A stretch of DNA of 64,000 nt, taken from contig NC_081184.1 in NCBI RefSeq assembly GCF_029867415.1, forward strand, positions 74,684,364 to 74,748,363. The letters run 5' to 3'. Below the pieces are notes generated by a model. The model was not told where the DNA came from and searched no databases. It saw nothing but the letters and a program-made list of their open reading frames with translations. The stretch's first letter is position 1, and every line of letters starts with the position of its first letter. Source of the stretch: Vicia villosa. Taxonomy: Eukaryota > Streptophyta > Magnoliopsida > Fabales > Fabaceae. Shown piece after piece: positions 42,890-52,268 of the stretch. A program made the position numbers and the translations under genes.

Positions 42890-44710
42890 CCTCCTCTTGG
42901 GCTTTGTACAAGGACCCACAGGCTTCTTAAAAGCATTTCCAGCTTCCTCTTGAGCTTGTATACAAGGACCCATCAGGTTTCTTATAAACATAGGAACAGG
43001 TCTTTAGTCACCTTTTAGCCTACCCTGGTGAGTTTCTTCCAATTAAAACCAGACTTTAAGCAAGCTAAGTTTGTCTCAATTTTGCATTGAGTACACCTTT
43101 TGGAATGAGAGACATGGACAGTCTCTGTCACCCTTATCTTCATCAATCTTCCTGAGCAGAGTCTAGGATCTATGTTTATTTCTCCTCAGTAAGTGTCAGC
43201 CTTCATCTTGGGCTTTAAACAAGAAGTCTCCACTAGATAATCTTTCTGCCATCATTTCAATAAAATCCCTGGAAAGGGTTAGCCTCCAAAGTCAATTAAT
43301 AAAAATCTGTTAAAAATATAAAAATCCCTGGAAAGGGTTAGCTTCCAAAATCAATCTACCATTTCAATAAAAATCCCTAGAAAGGGTTAGCTTCCAACAT
43401 CATTCTTTCATTTCAATAAAATCAGTCCTTAAAAAAACCAAAGATTCATTCTCTTAGGAGATAATTTCCCCAAAAGAGTCAAAAACCCCTGGAAAGGGTC
43501 AGCCTCCAAAAAACATGATAAAGTCAGTCTTTTAACAGACAAATTCACCAGTTGAGTCAAAATCCCTGGAAAGGGTTAGCTTCCAAAGAAAAACAGTCTT
43601 TTAATAAATAAAATCTCCTCAGTAGAGTCAAAATCAACAAAAACAGTTAGCCTCAACCTTGGGCTTCATACAAGGCACCAAATAATAAAACTCCCCTGTC
43701 AAGAGTCAGCCTCAACCTTGGGCATTGTACAAGGCAGATAATAGAGTCTCCCCCAGTGAGTTCTTCATCATTCAGTAGCCACAACCTTGGGCTTTGTACA
43801 AGGCAGTTTAAACCATACTTTCATGTGTCAAAGATTCCTAACACCTAGGATCTTTTCCCATAGAGTCATCCATACTCAATTCATTTAAAAGAGTCTGCCA
43901 CAACCTTGGGCTTTGTACAAGGCAGAAAATAATGTTTTCCCTAGCTAGAGTCAGCCACAACCTTGGGCTTTGTACAAGGCACACAAAATAGAGTCATTCA
44001 TAGTCTCAAAAATTCAGTTATCCTCAGCAGTCAGCCACAACCTTGGGCTTTGTACAAGGCACACAAATAGAGTCTCCCTAAGTAGAGTCAGCCTCAATTC
44101 TGGGCTTTGTACAGAACACCAAATAAAAATCCATCAAATAAACACTCTCCAAATAGAGTCAGCCTCAATTCTGGGCTTTGTACAGAACACAAAAATACCC
44201 TGTAATTAATCCCCAGTGGAGTCATCTCCCAGAGTCAATGAATAATAATTAATAAACCAATCAAAAAGCCTCAAGCTTGGGCCTCATACAAGCCAGCTAA
44301 AGTCAAATCTTTTATACAGTAGATAGACATAGCTTATCTCTATAGAGAGATATTTTTACTACTCTACCACATTCAAACAAACAAACATTCCAATTTAAAT
44401 TTTAATCAAGTCTCCCATTTAGGATTTTGAAAGGCATGAGCTGGCAGTAAAACCCAGACATGTGGTAACTTTCCCTAATTTGGATGAGCATCTTTCTTTC
44501 ATTTAAGAGGCATTTGACTGGTATACTTGCACATACACAAGTAAGGTCCCCCTCTTGAATGAAATGAATTCAGTTATTTTGTCACTCCTTTAAATGTTTG
44601 TGGTAGAATAGTACAAATACCTCTCTGTAGAGATGATTTCATGTCTCTTTACTGTAAACAGAGATTTAATTCAAAGCTTCAACCTTGAGCTTCAAGCAAG
44701 GCACCAAAAA
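42890..44710 (+). repeat. Array of small hairpins around GGCTTTGTA, about 13 units
   Basis: Irregularly spaced units, most preceded by AGCC(A/T)CAA. The stem is CCTTG/CAAGG in most (about 43720-44060), TTCTG/CAGAA in two (about 44098 and 44165), GCTTG/CAAGC (about 44274) and TCTTG/CAAGA (about 43206). The loop is GGCTTTGTA or a close variant. The changes on the two sides match each other. Confidence 0.75.
43262..43590 (+). repeat. CCCTGGAAAGGG repeat, 5 copies
   Basis: AATCCCTGGAAAGGGTTAGC-like units at about 43265, 43322, 43374, 43486 and 43563, each followed by TTCCAA/CTCCAAA. CCCT-GGAA-AGGG can form a short hairpin. Confidence 0.75.
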
Positions 44711-45245
44711 TAATTAATTTCCCTAGTTAGTTCCCCGAACTACATTAAGCTCTGACTTCCACTAGGGATATGTAGGCATGAGGTTCACAAGGAATCTCAG
44801 CGAGCTAATAAAATACCAAAAAATAGTCAGTTTGTCTGTCTGTCTGTCTTTCTTTAATCAATTCAATTCTCTCTCCTAACACAAAGGAGAAACTTTCCCA
44901 ATCATTAGCAATAAACACAATCACAATGACACAGAGAAGGTTCCTGTAGAGTACTACAGATATGTAGGGTGCTTAAACACTTCCCTATGTATAACCGACC
45001 CCCCGGATTCCAGAATTTCTAGTCTAGGTGAAATCCCCACACTTAGCAAACTCTTAGGGTTTAGTTGAGATCTTTTTTCCCCTTTCCTACTCGTAGGACA
45101 AATAAGAAAGTTCGTGTGATATCGTAGGAAGAACTGAAACAAAATTCATCCCACCACGGGCGCATTCTCCTTCCAAATTTCGCGTGAAGGGTCTAGCGTG
45201 CCGTCCTCCCAAGTGAAACGGGGAGGTAAAGAAAACGACACCACA

Positions 45246-47496
45246 GAAGGATGCCCTTCGGGTTATGTAATGCTCCAGCCACATTCCAGAGGTGCATGCA
45301 AGCTATCTTCGATGATATGCTTGAGAAGCATATGGAGGTTTTCATGGACGACTTCTCGGTTTTCGGTAAGTCATTTGATAGTTGTTTAACTAACCTTGCT
45401 TTTGTTTTAGAAAGATGCCAACAGAAAAATTTGATCCTCAATTGGGAGAAGTGTCACTTCATGGTGCGTGAAGGTATAGTTTTGGGTCACAAAATTTCCC
45501 ACAAAGGGATCGAGGTAGATCAAGCGAAGATCAAAGTTATATCAAAGCTACCACCACCAATGAATGAAAAAGGTATCCGAAGTTTCTTGGGACATGCGGG
45601 ATTTTACCGTAGGTTCATAAGAGACTTCTCTAAAATAGCAAAACCCTTAACTACTCTTTTGGTTAAGGATAAGGTTTTTAATTTTGATAATGAGTGTGCC
45701 GTAGCATTTGAAACTCTCAAGAAAAAGTTAGTTTCGGCACCAATTGTTGTGGCCCCAGATTGGTCTCTACCTTTTGAGATCATGTGTGATGCAAGTGACA
45801 TTGCAATAGGGCAGTATTAGGACAGCGGAGAGAAAAATTATTGCATGTTATTTACTACGCTAGTCATGTTTTGAACCCTGCACAGATGAACTATGCAACA
45901 ACCGAAAAAGAGTTGCTTGCAGTTGTGTATGCCTTCGATAAATTCAGGCAATATCTGTTGGGTTCTAGAGTCGTTGTTTATACTGACCATGCTGCTTTGA
46001 AGTATCTTTTTGCCAAACAGGACTCTAAGCCAAGACTTCTCAGATGGATCTTACTCCTTCAGGAATTTGATGTAGAAATTCGTGACAAGAAAGGGTGTGA
46101 AAACACTGTGGCGGATCACCTTTCTCGAATGCCACCTATTGAGGAAACAGAAGAGAAGCGACCAATACAGGATGAGTTTGTAGACGAACACATCCTTGCT
46201 GTTATTGGTGTCCCTTGGTTCGCTGACTATGCGAACTATCTGGTAGGTGGGGTAATCCCCTATGATTTTGATTCTAACCGGAAAAAGAAGTTTTTGCATG
46301 ATTGCAGGTTTTACTTGTGGGATGATTCGTTCTTGTACAAGAAAGGGCTAGATGGGCTGGTTAGAAGATGTGTTCCAGAGGAAGAGCAACGAGACGTGTT
46401 AAAAGCTTGTCATGACTCAGAGTATGGAGGACATTTTAGTGGAGATAGAACTGCGGCAAAGGTACTTCAGTCAGGGTTATATTGGCCCTCGTTGTTCAAA
46501 GATGCCCAAGAGATAATCAAAGCGTATGACAAGTGCCAAAGAACTAGGAACATTTCGAAAAGGAATCAGATGCCTCAGAATGCCATGCTGGAAGTCGAGC
46601 TTTTTGATGTATGGGGCATCGATTTCATGGGTCCATTTCCACCATCTTTTGGAAAGAATTATATATTGGTGGCGGTGGATTATGTATCGAAGTGGGTTGA
46701 AGCAGTTGCATTACCAACCAATGATGCGAAAGTGGTAGTAAAATTTCTGAAGGAAAATATCTTCGCTAGGTTTGGAGTGCCAAGAGCTCTCATAAGTGAT
46801 GGAGGAACGCATTTTCTAAATCAACTTATGGAGAAGCTGCTCTTAAAGTACAATGTGAAACATCGCATAGCCACCCCGTATCACCCTCAAACAAGCGGGC
46901 AAGTGGAAGTGTCAAATAGGCAGCTGAAACAGATCCTTGAGAAGACTGTAAACTCCTCTCGCAAGGATTGGGCAAGTAAGTTAGACGACGCAATGTGGGC
47001 ATACCGTACTGCTTTCAAAACACCTATAGGTATGTCCCCTTACCAATTGGTCTATGGAAAAGCTTGCCATCTGCCTTTGGAGCTGGAACATAAGGCTTTG
47101 TGGGCATCAAAGTTTCTTAACTTGGATATTGCTAAGGCAGGAGATTCTCGAATTCTTCAACTTCATGAATTAGAGGAATTTCGGAATCGAGCTTATGAGA
47201 ACGCTAAAATCTACAAAGATCAAACTAAGAAATGGCATGATCGAAGGATCCAAACGAAAGAGTTCTGGGAAGGACAACTGGTGCTTTTGTATAACTCAAG
47301 GTTAAAACTATTCCCTGGGAAGTTGAGGTCCAAATGGTCAGGACCGTTTGTGATTCACAAGGTATTCCCTCACGGAGCGATTGAACTGGAAAACCCAGCA
47401 AATGAGGATACTTTTAAGGTTAATGGGCAAAGGCTAAAACCGTATTACCAAGGCCAAGAGAGTGGCCAAATTCATGTTGTTCGTCTCACAGGATGA
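45246..47496 (+). pseudogene. pol: Athila pol: RT (partial), RNase H, integrase
   Basis: Begins at RRMPFGLCNAPATF of RT; the catalytic motif is FMDD at 45341-45352. A single-base deletion near 45812 (in the DASDIAIG region) shifts the frame and gives a stop; the frame resumes to 47496. RNase H shows [11 protein letters not shown] and [11 protein letters not shown]. The integrase has the HH half of its zinc finger, but the first Cys of the CxxC pair is replaced (AYDKCQR instead of the usual CDxCQR), and DDE sites [17 protein letters not shown] and [10 protein letters not shown]. The 5' half of RT was removed by the A-2 insertion. Confidence 0.9.
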
Positions 47497-47665
47497 GATG
47501 AACAACCGTCGAGCCATGCGACGTTAAACGAAGCGCTTCGTGGGAGGCAACCCACGCGTTTATTTCTAACGAATGTTTTTTATTTTGTAGGTGAAGAAAA
47601 CAAAAAAAAACAAAAAAAAAAGAAACTTCATGTTGAAAAAAAAACAGAGAGAAGGGGGAGCAGAC

Positions 47666-47800
47666 CCGGACACGGCTGCCCGTGTCGCTGGACACGCCCA
47701 TGTCCGGTGAATCAAATCACAAAAAAAAAATGGAAGGGAAGCGTGGCTTTTGGCAGCGCCGGACACGGCTGCCCGTGTCGTGGGACACGCCCGTGTCCGG
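47666..47800 (+). repeat. Two GC-rich palindromic repeats
   Basis: 47666-47707 and 47759-47800: each holds GACACGG-CTGC-CCGTGTC followed by a GGACACG...TGTCC inverted repeat. They are strongly GC-rich in an AT-rich context. A related set lies in the 3' LTR (51111-51306). Confidence 0.8.
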
Positions 47801-47806
47801 CTGACG

Positions 47807-47990
47807 TTTTTTTTTTGTTTTTTTTTATTTTATTTTTTTCTTTTCTTTTTCGTTTTTCCTTGTTTTTCTTTTTGTTTTCTATATATTTTCGTGGATCCCA
47901 CCCACTTAACCTATTTTTCTCTTTTCTTTTTTCTTCTTTCCCTTCCTTTTCCTTTCTTTCTTCTTTCTTCTTCCTCCTTTTCTCTCTAGA
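47807..47990 (+). repeat. Pyrimidine-rich tract
   Basis: Nearly pure TTTTCTTTTC-type sequence over 180 bp. Frames here (Phe/Ser-rich) are artefacts of composition. Confidence 0.85.
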
Positions 47991-48165
47991 AAATTCAAAA
48001 ACTCCATAACCACCAACACAAAAGCTTCCAACTTTATACCCAAAATCACTTCCATTCCAGAACCGTCTTCACGAAAGTTGCTCCAAATTTCGTTCTCTAC
48101 GAACCTACGGTAACTTTTTCTCCTAACTCTTAGTTTGAATTTCTTGTTTTTTTTAGGTGTCATCA

Positions 48166-49485
48166 ATGGCTCCCAAGAGAAATATGAGAGGCAAACAACC
48201 GGTGGGGCAGTCATCGCGGTCCGGTGCAAGGACCAACGATGAACAACCACCACCAACCAATGCCCATGGAATAATTTTCACTAATCCGGCACACGAGGTT
48301 CGTTATTCTCGCCAAATTCGGCGTAAAATTACGCCATCCAGGTATATGTGCTCTGAAACTTTGTCTGTTTTAGGATTATCGGATGAAATTAATCGAATGT
48401 TTCATGTGTTGGGTATTTTAGAATTTATGCATTGTGAAGCGTCGACATACGAGCGCATAACACTTGAATTTTTGAGTTCCGTAAATTTTCAGTTGCAGAG
48501 CGTTATGGAGGATGAATATCATTGTCACTCAGGTACCATGACATTTCGGCTTTACAATGAGGACCACACATTGACTGTGGAAGAATTGGGAGCTGTCTTG
48601 CACCTCCCCATTTATGGACGCGGCGCGATTCCTTCGCACTTCATACCCTCAACATTTTGGAATGCCATTACTAAGGACGGTGGCTATGTGGCAAAGAGTG
48701 CGAAAGCATCTCGGATCCAAAATCCCTGTTTCAGGTATGCTCAAAAATGTATTGCTTTCTCCTTATTTGGCAGGGGCGATAGCACTGGAGTGGCATCAAG
48801 AGCTGAGCTTTATTTGTTAGATGCCATGGCACAATCATATCCTGTTAATGTGGCCGCGTTTGCGGCATCCCACTTGAGTAAGGTAGGCCGTGCTTCTACT
48901 GGTAGTATTTCGGTCGGAGGCATGATCACCCAAATAGCCAGACATTTTGGCTATAACCCGGAGACACTTAATGATGTACTTGTTACCGGTATGCAAAAGT
49001 TAGACATGAATGCCCTTGTCAATCAAGGCATGATTCGAGTGCAGGGTGCACAGTATGGTCTGGTATGGAAGAAACGTGTTATTCTAACACTCCCCAATCC
49101 TTCTAGAGTTTCAATTATGGAAAGGGAAAATTGGGTTTATGTGTCTTTGGATAGACAAATTCGTGAGGCGGATGAAGATGAAATAGGTAATGAGGAGGAA
49201 GAAGATAATATGGATGAGGAGTATCAAGAAGAAGAGCAAACTAATGCGAATATGGATGAACAACCAGAGGTTCGTCCTCAAGAGGATGACCGGTTTTCAT
49301 CCATGAACCAAGAAGAGTGGTTGTGGATTCAGACGGAGTTCGGGGATCTCCGTGCTGAACAAACAAGGAAAGGAGTGGAGCAAGTTCGCCAAGGTAATGA
49401 ACAAGCGCGTCAGGGGGCAATGTTGGATAACATTCACCACATGATGCGACATTTGATGCTTCAGTTCCCTCCTCCTCCGCAGTAG
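48166..49485 (+). CDS. ATHILA-type ORF in env position, 439 residues
   Basis: An open frame starting MAPKRNMRGKQPVG at 48166; it follows a pyrimidine-AG, and the upstream alternative at 48157 has weaker context. The N-terminus is basic and Ser/Gln-rich. Residues about 50-300 form the conserved block (RYMCSETLSVLGL, ERITLEFLSSV, LTVEELGAVLHLPIYG), which resembles the ATHILA ORF-1 family of unknown function. Residues about 335-370 are a run of Glu/Asp. The C-terminus has Gln/Arg-rich repeats (EQVRQGNEQARQG). I see no signal peptide or membrane helix, so an envelope role is not supported. The family call is from memory of its pattern and is moderate. Confidence 0.8.
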   Translation: MAPKRNMRGKQPVGQSSRSGARTNDEQPPPTNAHGIIFTNPAHEVRYSRQIRRKITPSRYMCSETLSVLGLSDEINRMFHVLGILEFMHCEASTYERITLEFLSSVNFQLQSVMEDEYHCHSGTMTFRLYNEDHTLTVEELGAVLHLPIYGRGAIPSHFIPSTFWNAITKDGGYVAKSAKASRIQNPCFRYAQKCIAFSLFGRGDSTGVASRAELYLLDAMAQSYPVNVAAFAASHLSKVGRASTGSISVGGMITQIARHFGYNPETLNDVLVTGMQKLDMNALVNQGMIRVQGAQYGLVWKKRVILTLPNPSRVSIMERENWVYVSLDRQIREADEDEIGNEEEEDNMDEEYQEEEQTNANMDEQPEVRPQEDDRFSSMNQEEWLWIQTEFGDLRAEQTRKGVEQVRQGNEQARQGAMLDNIHHMMRHLMLQFPPPPQ

Positions 49486-50835
49486 AGCACTGTAAGTTCT
49501 CCCTCGAATCTTGAATTTAAACATTGAGGTCAATGTTTGGTTCAAGTGTGGGGGAGACTTTTATTCTTTTCAGTTTTTTTATTATGGTTTTCAGTTTTTT
49601 TAGTTTCAGTTATTCTTGTTTGTTTTAGTTATTTCTGTTTAAAGTTGACCTTCCAATGTTATAGATTGATGTGCTTTATTGGATGATTGATGGAGTAGTA
49701 AGGAAAGGATGAACGAGACAACCCAATCTTGCACCGAAAGGCATCCCTGAAAGTTGATACAACCGAAAGAAGTAGTTGGACGCAGCTTGATGACACCTGA
49801 CTGAGATTGAAAGCTAGTACATATGAACCGGAAAAGAAGCGACATTACACAATAAGTACTCTGGAGCCTGTAAGCTATGCCCAACATGGTGAGATCATAA
49901 AAAGCCAGAAATTTATCATCATGAGAGAGTAGTCAGGTATGACTTTATCACTTTGAATTTCCGTAAGTTATATTCAAATGACACTACATGATAACACACA
50001 CTGAGGCACGTTTTTTTTTGTTTCCCCTTGATCCTTTCTAGCCGTCCCTTAATTATGTTTATCCATTGCAAACCCTTTCGAGCCTGTATCCCTTTTTTTT
50101 TTAACCGCATATATTACCCCTTGGCCAAAAAGAAAAAAAAAATTCCCTCTTACCAGTGCTCGGCATAAACGTTGTGGATGTAGAAATTGTGCAAAAATTC
50201 TAAGTTTGGGGTGGTGAACCTTATACGAAAAGGGCAAGTGAAAAAAAAACTGGAAGTGTGGAGACTCTTGAATGCTCCGGAAAAAAAAAGAGAAGAAAAA
50301 ATATAGAACTCATAAAAACACACTTGTCCCGGTTAAATGACTTGGTTACATTTGAAACACTCGAATAATTGAGTGAAGTTAAAAAGTCAATGCTAAACCC
50401 CTTTGTAGTAAAATAAGCACAATGACAAGAAAGACAACATGATTGCCGAGCCCCCTAAACCTTTGTGTATCCGTTTCCTTGTTTATCCTACCTGTCCTAA
50501 GCCCCGTTACAACCCAAAGACCTCAAAAAGTGTGTGCAAAATGTTTGTGTATGAAAATAGAATTTATTCAAATTTAAAAGTTGATATTGCATATTGTGAC
50601 TTATGAGTGAATTGCTTTTAACCGTGAGAGACTTGGTGAGAAGTGTGAAAAAGCTTACAGGTGAAGGAGAATTTTAACGTGAAAATGGAGCGGAAAATTC
50701 GGGGAGCAAAAGCTAGCACGATTGACCGGAAGGGTGGAAGTCGAGTTGTGAAAAGCACGGTTGTATTGTGGAAGCATAAATTTAGGGGTGACCTTTGTTT
50801 GATGTCTCAGGAATTGCTTGAGGACAAGCAACGAG
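49486..50835 (+). other. Athila 3' untranslated region
   Basis: No gene. It contains AAGTGTGGGGGAGAC near 49545, a purine-rich motif common in this lineage, and several poly-A/T runs. Frames at 50661-50966 and on the minus strand show no domain. Confidence 0.6.
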
Positions 50836-50850
50836 CTAAGTTTGGGGTTG
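50836..50850 (+). other. Polypurine-like tract of Athila
   Basis: CTAAGTTTGGGGTTG directly before the TGATCGG LTR start. Purine-rich with a G4 run; a likely plus-strand primer. Confidence 0.55.
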
Positions 50851-52268
50851 TGATCGGTCACCAATTTCACTTATACTCCGCGATTTATTTGGTAAAAATC
50901 GGTCATTTCGGTAACACTGTGAATGGTTCGTTCTTTGTTTTAAGTAATTCTTTCATGTTTTGCTAATCTAATTGTTTTTGATAATTTTTAGTAGAATAGT
51001 TGCTTTTGATCACTTTGTTGGTAGTTATTGGTTATTTCAGGTGTAAGGAAGAATCGCCGAAAAAATGGGACGAGAACAGAAGAAAACAAAGCCAAAATTG
51101 CAAGGAAAGAAGCTGACGCGGGCGCCAGTGTCGTTTGACACACCCACGTCAGCTGAAAAGGGAGAAAAAATGCTGCTGGGAGCTGACACGGGCGCCAGTG
51201 TCATTTGACACGGCCGTGTGAGCTGTTAGATGAAAAAAGAGTTTTTTAAAGAGAAAACAGAGGCTGACGCGGGCGCCAGTGTCGTTTGACATGCCCACGT
51301 CAACTGTTGCGGCCAGAAATTGATTTTTTGAGCTGTTTCATTATTCCAAGTCTCATTAAGGGCGTTTTCGACTTTTTACATGAATGGAATGTAACCTAAC
51401 ACTACTTAGTCCTAGTTTGAGAGTTTGGGGAGAATCTTGGATCATTGGAGATAGAAAATTACAGAGAAAGGAGAGCTTACAAGGGTTTGGAGAGGGTCTT
51501 CAAGAACAATAGCAATTGGAGATCAAATCAATCCATAAATTCTTGTAATGTTTACAATTACCTTTGTTCTTTTCTTCATTACTATGAGTAGCTAAACCTA
51601 TTTATGTTAAGGGGATGTCCCTGAATCGCTTTTATGTAATGAATTAAGTACCGTTGCTTTACGAATTTGAAGTTTCTATGAATTTAGTTTATTTTCAAAG
51701 TGTCTCATGCTTCATTCTATTGGAAAATATTATGTTGATTTACGGTTAAGGTTAGGTCGGAAAAACCACCTTAACGCTTTTTGAATAATAACGTTACCGG
51801 TAAATTGCTTAGGAATAAGGATTTGACGGTATTGATCATCTATTCTAGGTTATTTTCACAAGGTTCTTGGTAAAAAAGTTTAGTTGTTAAGGAATTAAAA
51901 CTGAATTTTATTTGCCAAATAGATTTTCCGCTAAGGAATTAGGGAAAATTAATATTAAGAATTGATACTAAATCATATTGACGACTTTTTCGTAAAATAG
52001 CGGTTGCGTGAATTACAAGGCGGTTCATACATCTACCTTAGCATATATTCTCATATTTGTTCCAATTCAACTTTTACTTATTACTTCTTTTAAATATCGT
52101 TTTTTTAACTTAATCAAACCAACCAAAACCACACCCCATGATATTTTGTTCAATCGAATAATTGTAAAACTTGTATTTCCTACGCAGTCCGCGAGTTCGA
52201 TACTGGGTATCAACCCCTATTTAAAACTACATCGGTGAAAAATAGTACACTTGCTAATTTTCCGATCA
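50851..52268 (+). repeat. 3' LTR of Athila element (1418 bp)
   Basis: Ends are exact inverted repeats TGATCGG...CCGATCA. After 52268 the sequence changes to an Ogre-type LTR read on the other strand. ATTAT (52269-52273) would be the 5-bp target duplication, whose partner is outside the window. Confidence 0.75.
51111..51306 (+). repeat. Three palindromic repeats in Athila LTR
   Basis: 51111-51154, 51181-51224 and about 51262-51306. The first folds as outer AGCTGACG/CGTCAGCT and inner GTGTC-GTTT-GACAC. The other two keep the inner stem with small changes. Related in word content to 47666-47800. Confidence 0.8.

Larger units (their letters stand above)
34568..45245 (+). mobile_element. Ogre copy A-2, 5' part lost in gap
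   Basis: Plus-strand order: second RNase H (partial), integrase, triple stem-loop, hairpin array, 77-bp repeats, PPT, 3' LTR 39051-45245. It is a close relative of A-1, which lies in the opposite orientation, so the two arms form a large inverted repeat around Ogre B and the gap. Its right end abuts the middle of an Athila RT at 45246, indicating insertion there. The 5 bases after the LTR (GAAGG, or CAGAA if the LTR ends at 45243) should recur at its 5' end, which is not in the window. Confidence 0.9.
39051..45245 (+). repeat. 3' LTR of Ogre A-2 (about 6.2 kb)
   Basis: Begins TGTCATACCC and ends ...GACACCACA, after which Athila RT codons start. The first 2.9 kb match the A-1 LTR. The second half, seen only here, is built from several short interspersed repeat families, many of them hairpins (42344-44710). 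About 6.2 kb fits the very long LTRs known for Ogre. The last base is uncertain by about 2 bp. Confidence 0.82.
47497..48165 (+). other. Athila spacer between pol and ORF
   Basis: Untranslated, with two GC-rich palindromic repeats, a pyrimidine run (47807-47990) and TTGTTTTTTTTAG at about 48144-48156, a plausible splice acceptor just before the ORF ATG. Env-position ORFs of this lineage are thought to be expressed from spliced RNA. Confidence 0.6.
45246..52268 (+). mobile_element. Athila-lineage Ty3/Gypsy element, 5' part missing
   Basis: Starts in mid RT where Ogre A-2 ends. RT, RNase H and integrase are followed by a long untranslated stretch, an ATHILA-type ORF in the env position, a second untranslated stretch, PPT and a 1418-bp 3' LTR with terminal TGATCGG/CCGATCA. 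Pol sequence and layout fit the Athila lineage (Cyclops in pea is a known relative). The 5' LTR, gag and start of RT are outside the window, beyond Ogre A-2. Confidence 0.88.

Noticed and set aside
47707..48009. Phe/Ser-rich small proteins
   Set aside because: Products of the pyrimidine-rich tract; no composition or motif expected of a real gene.
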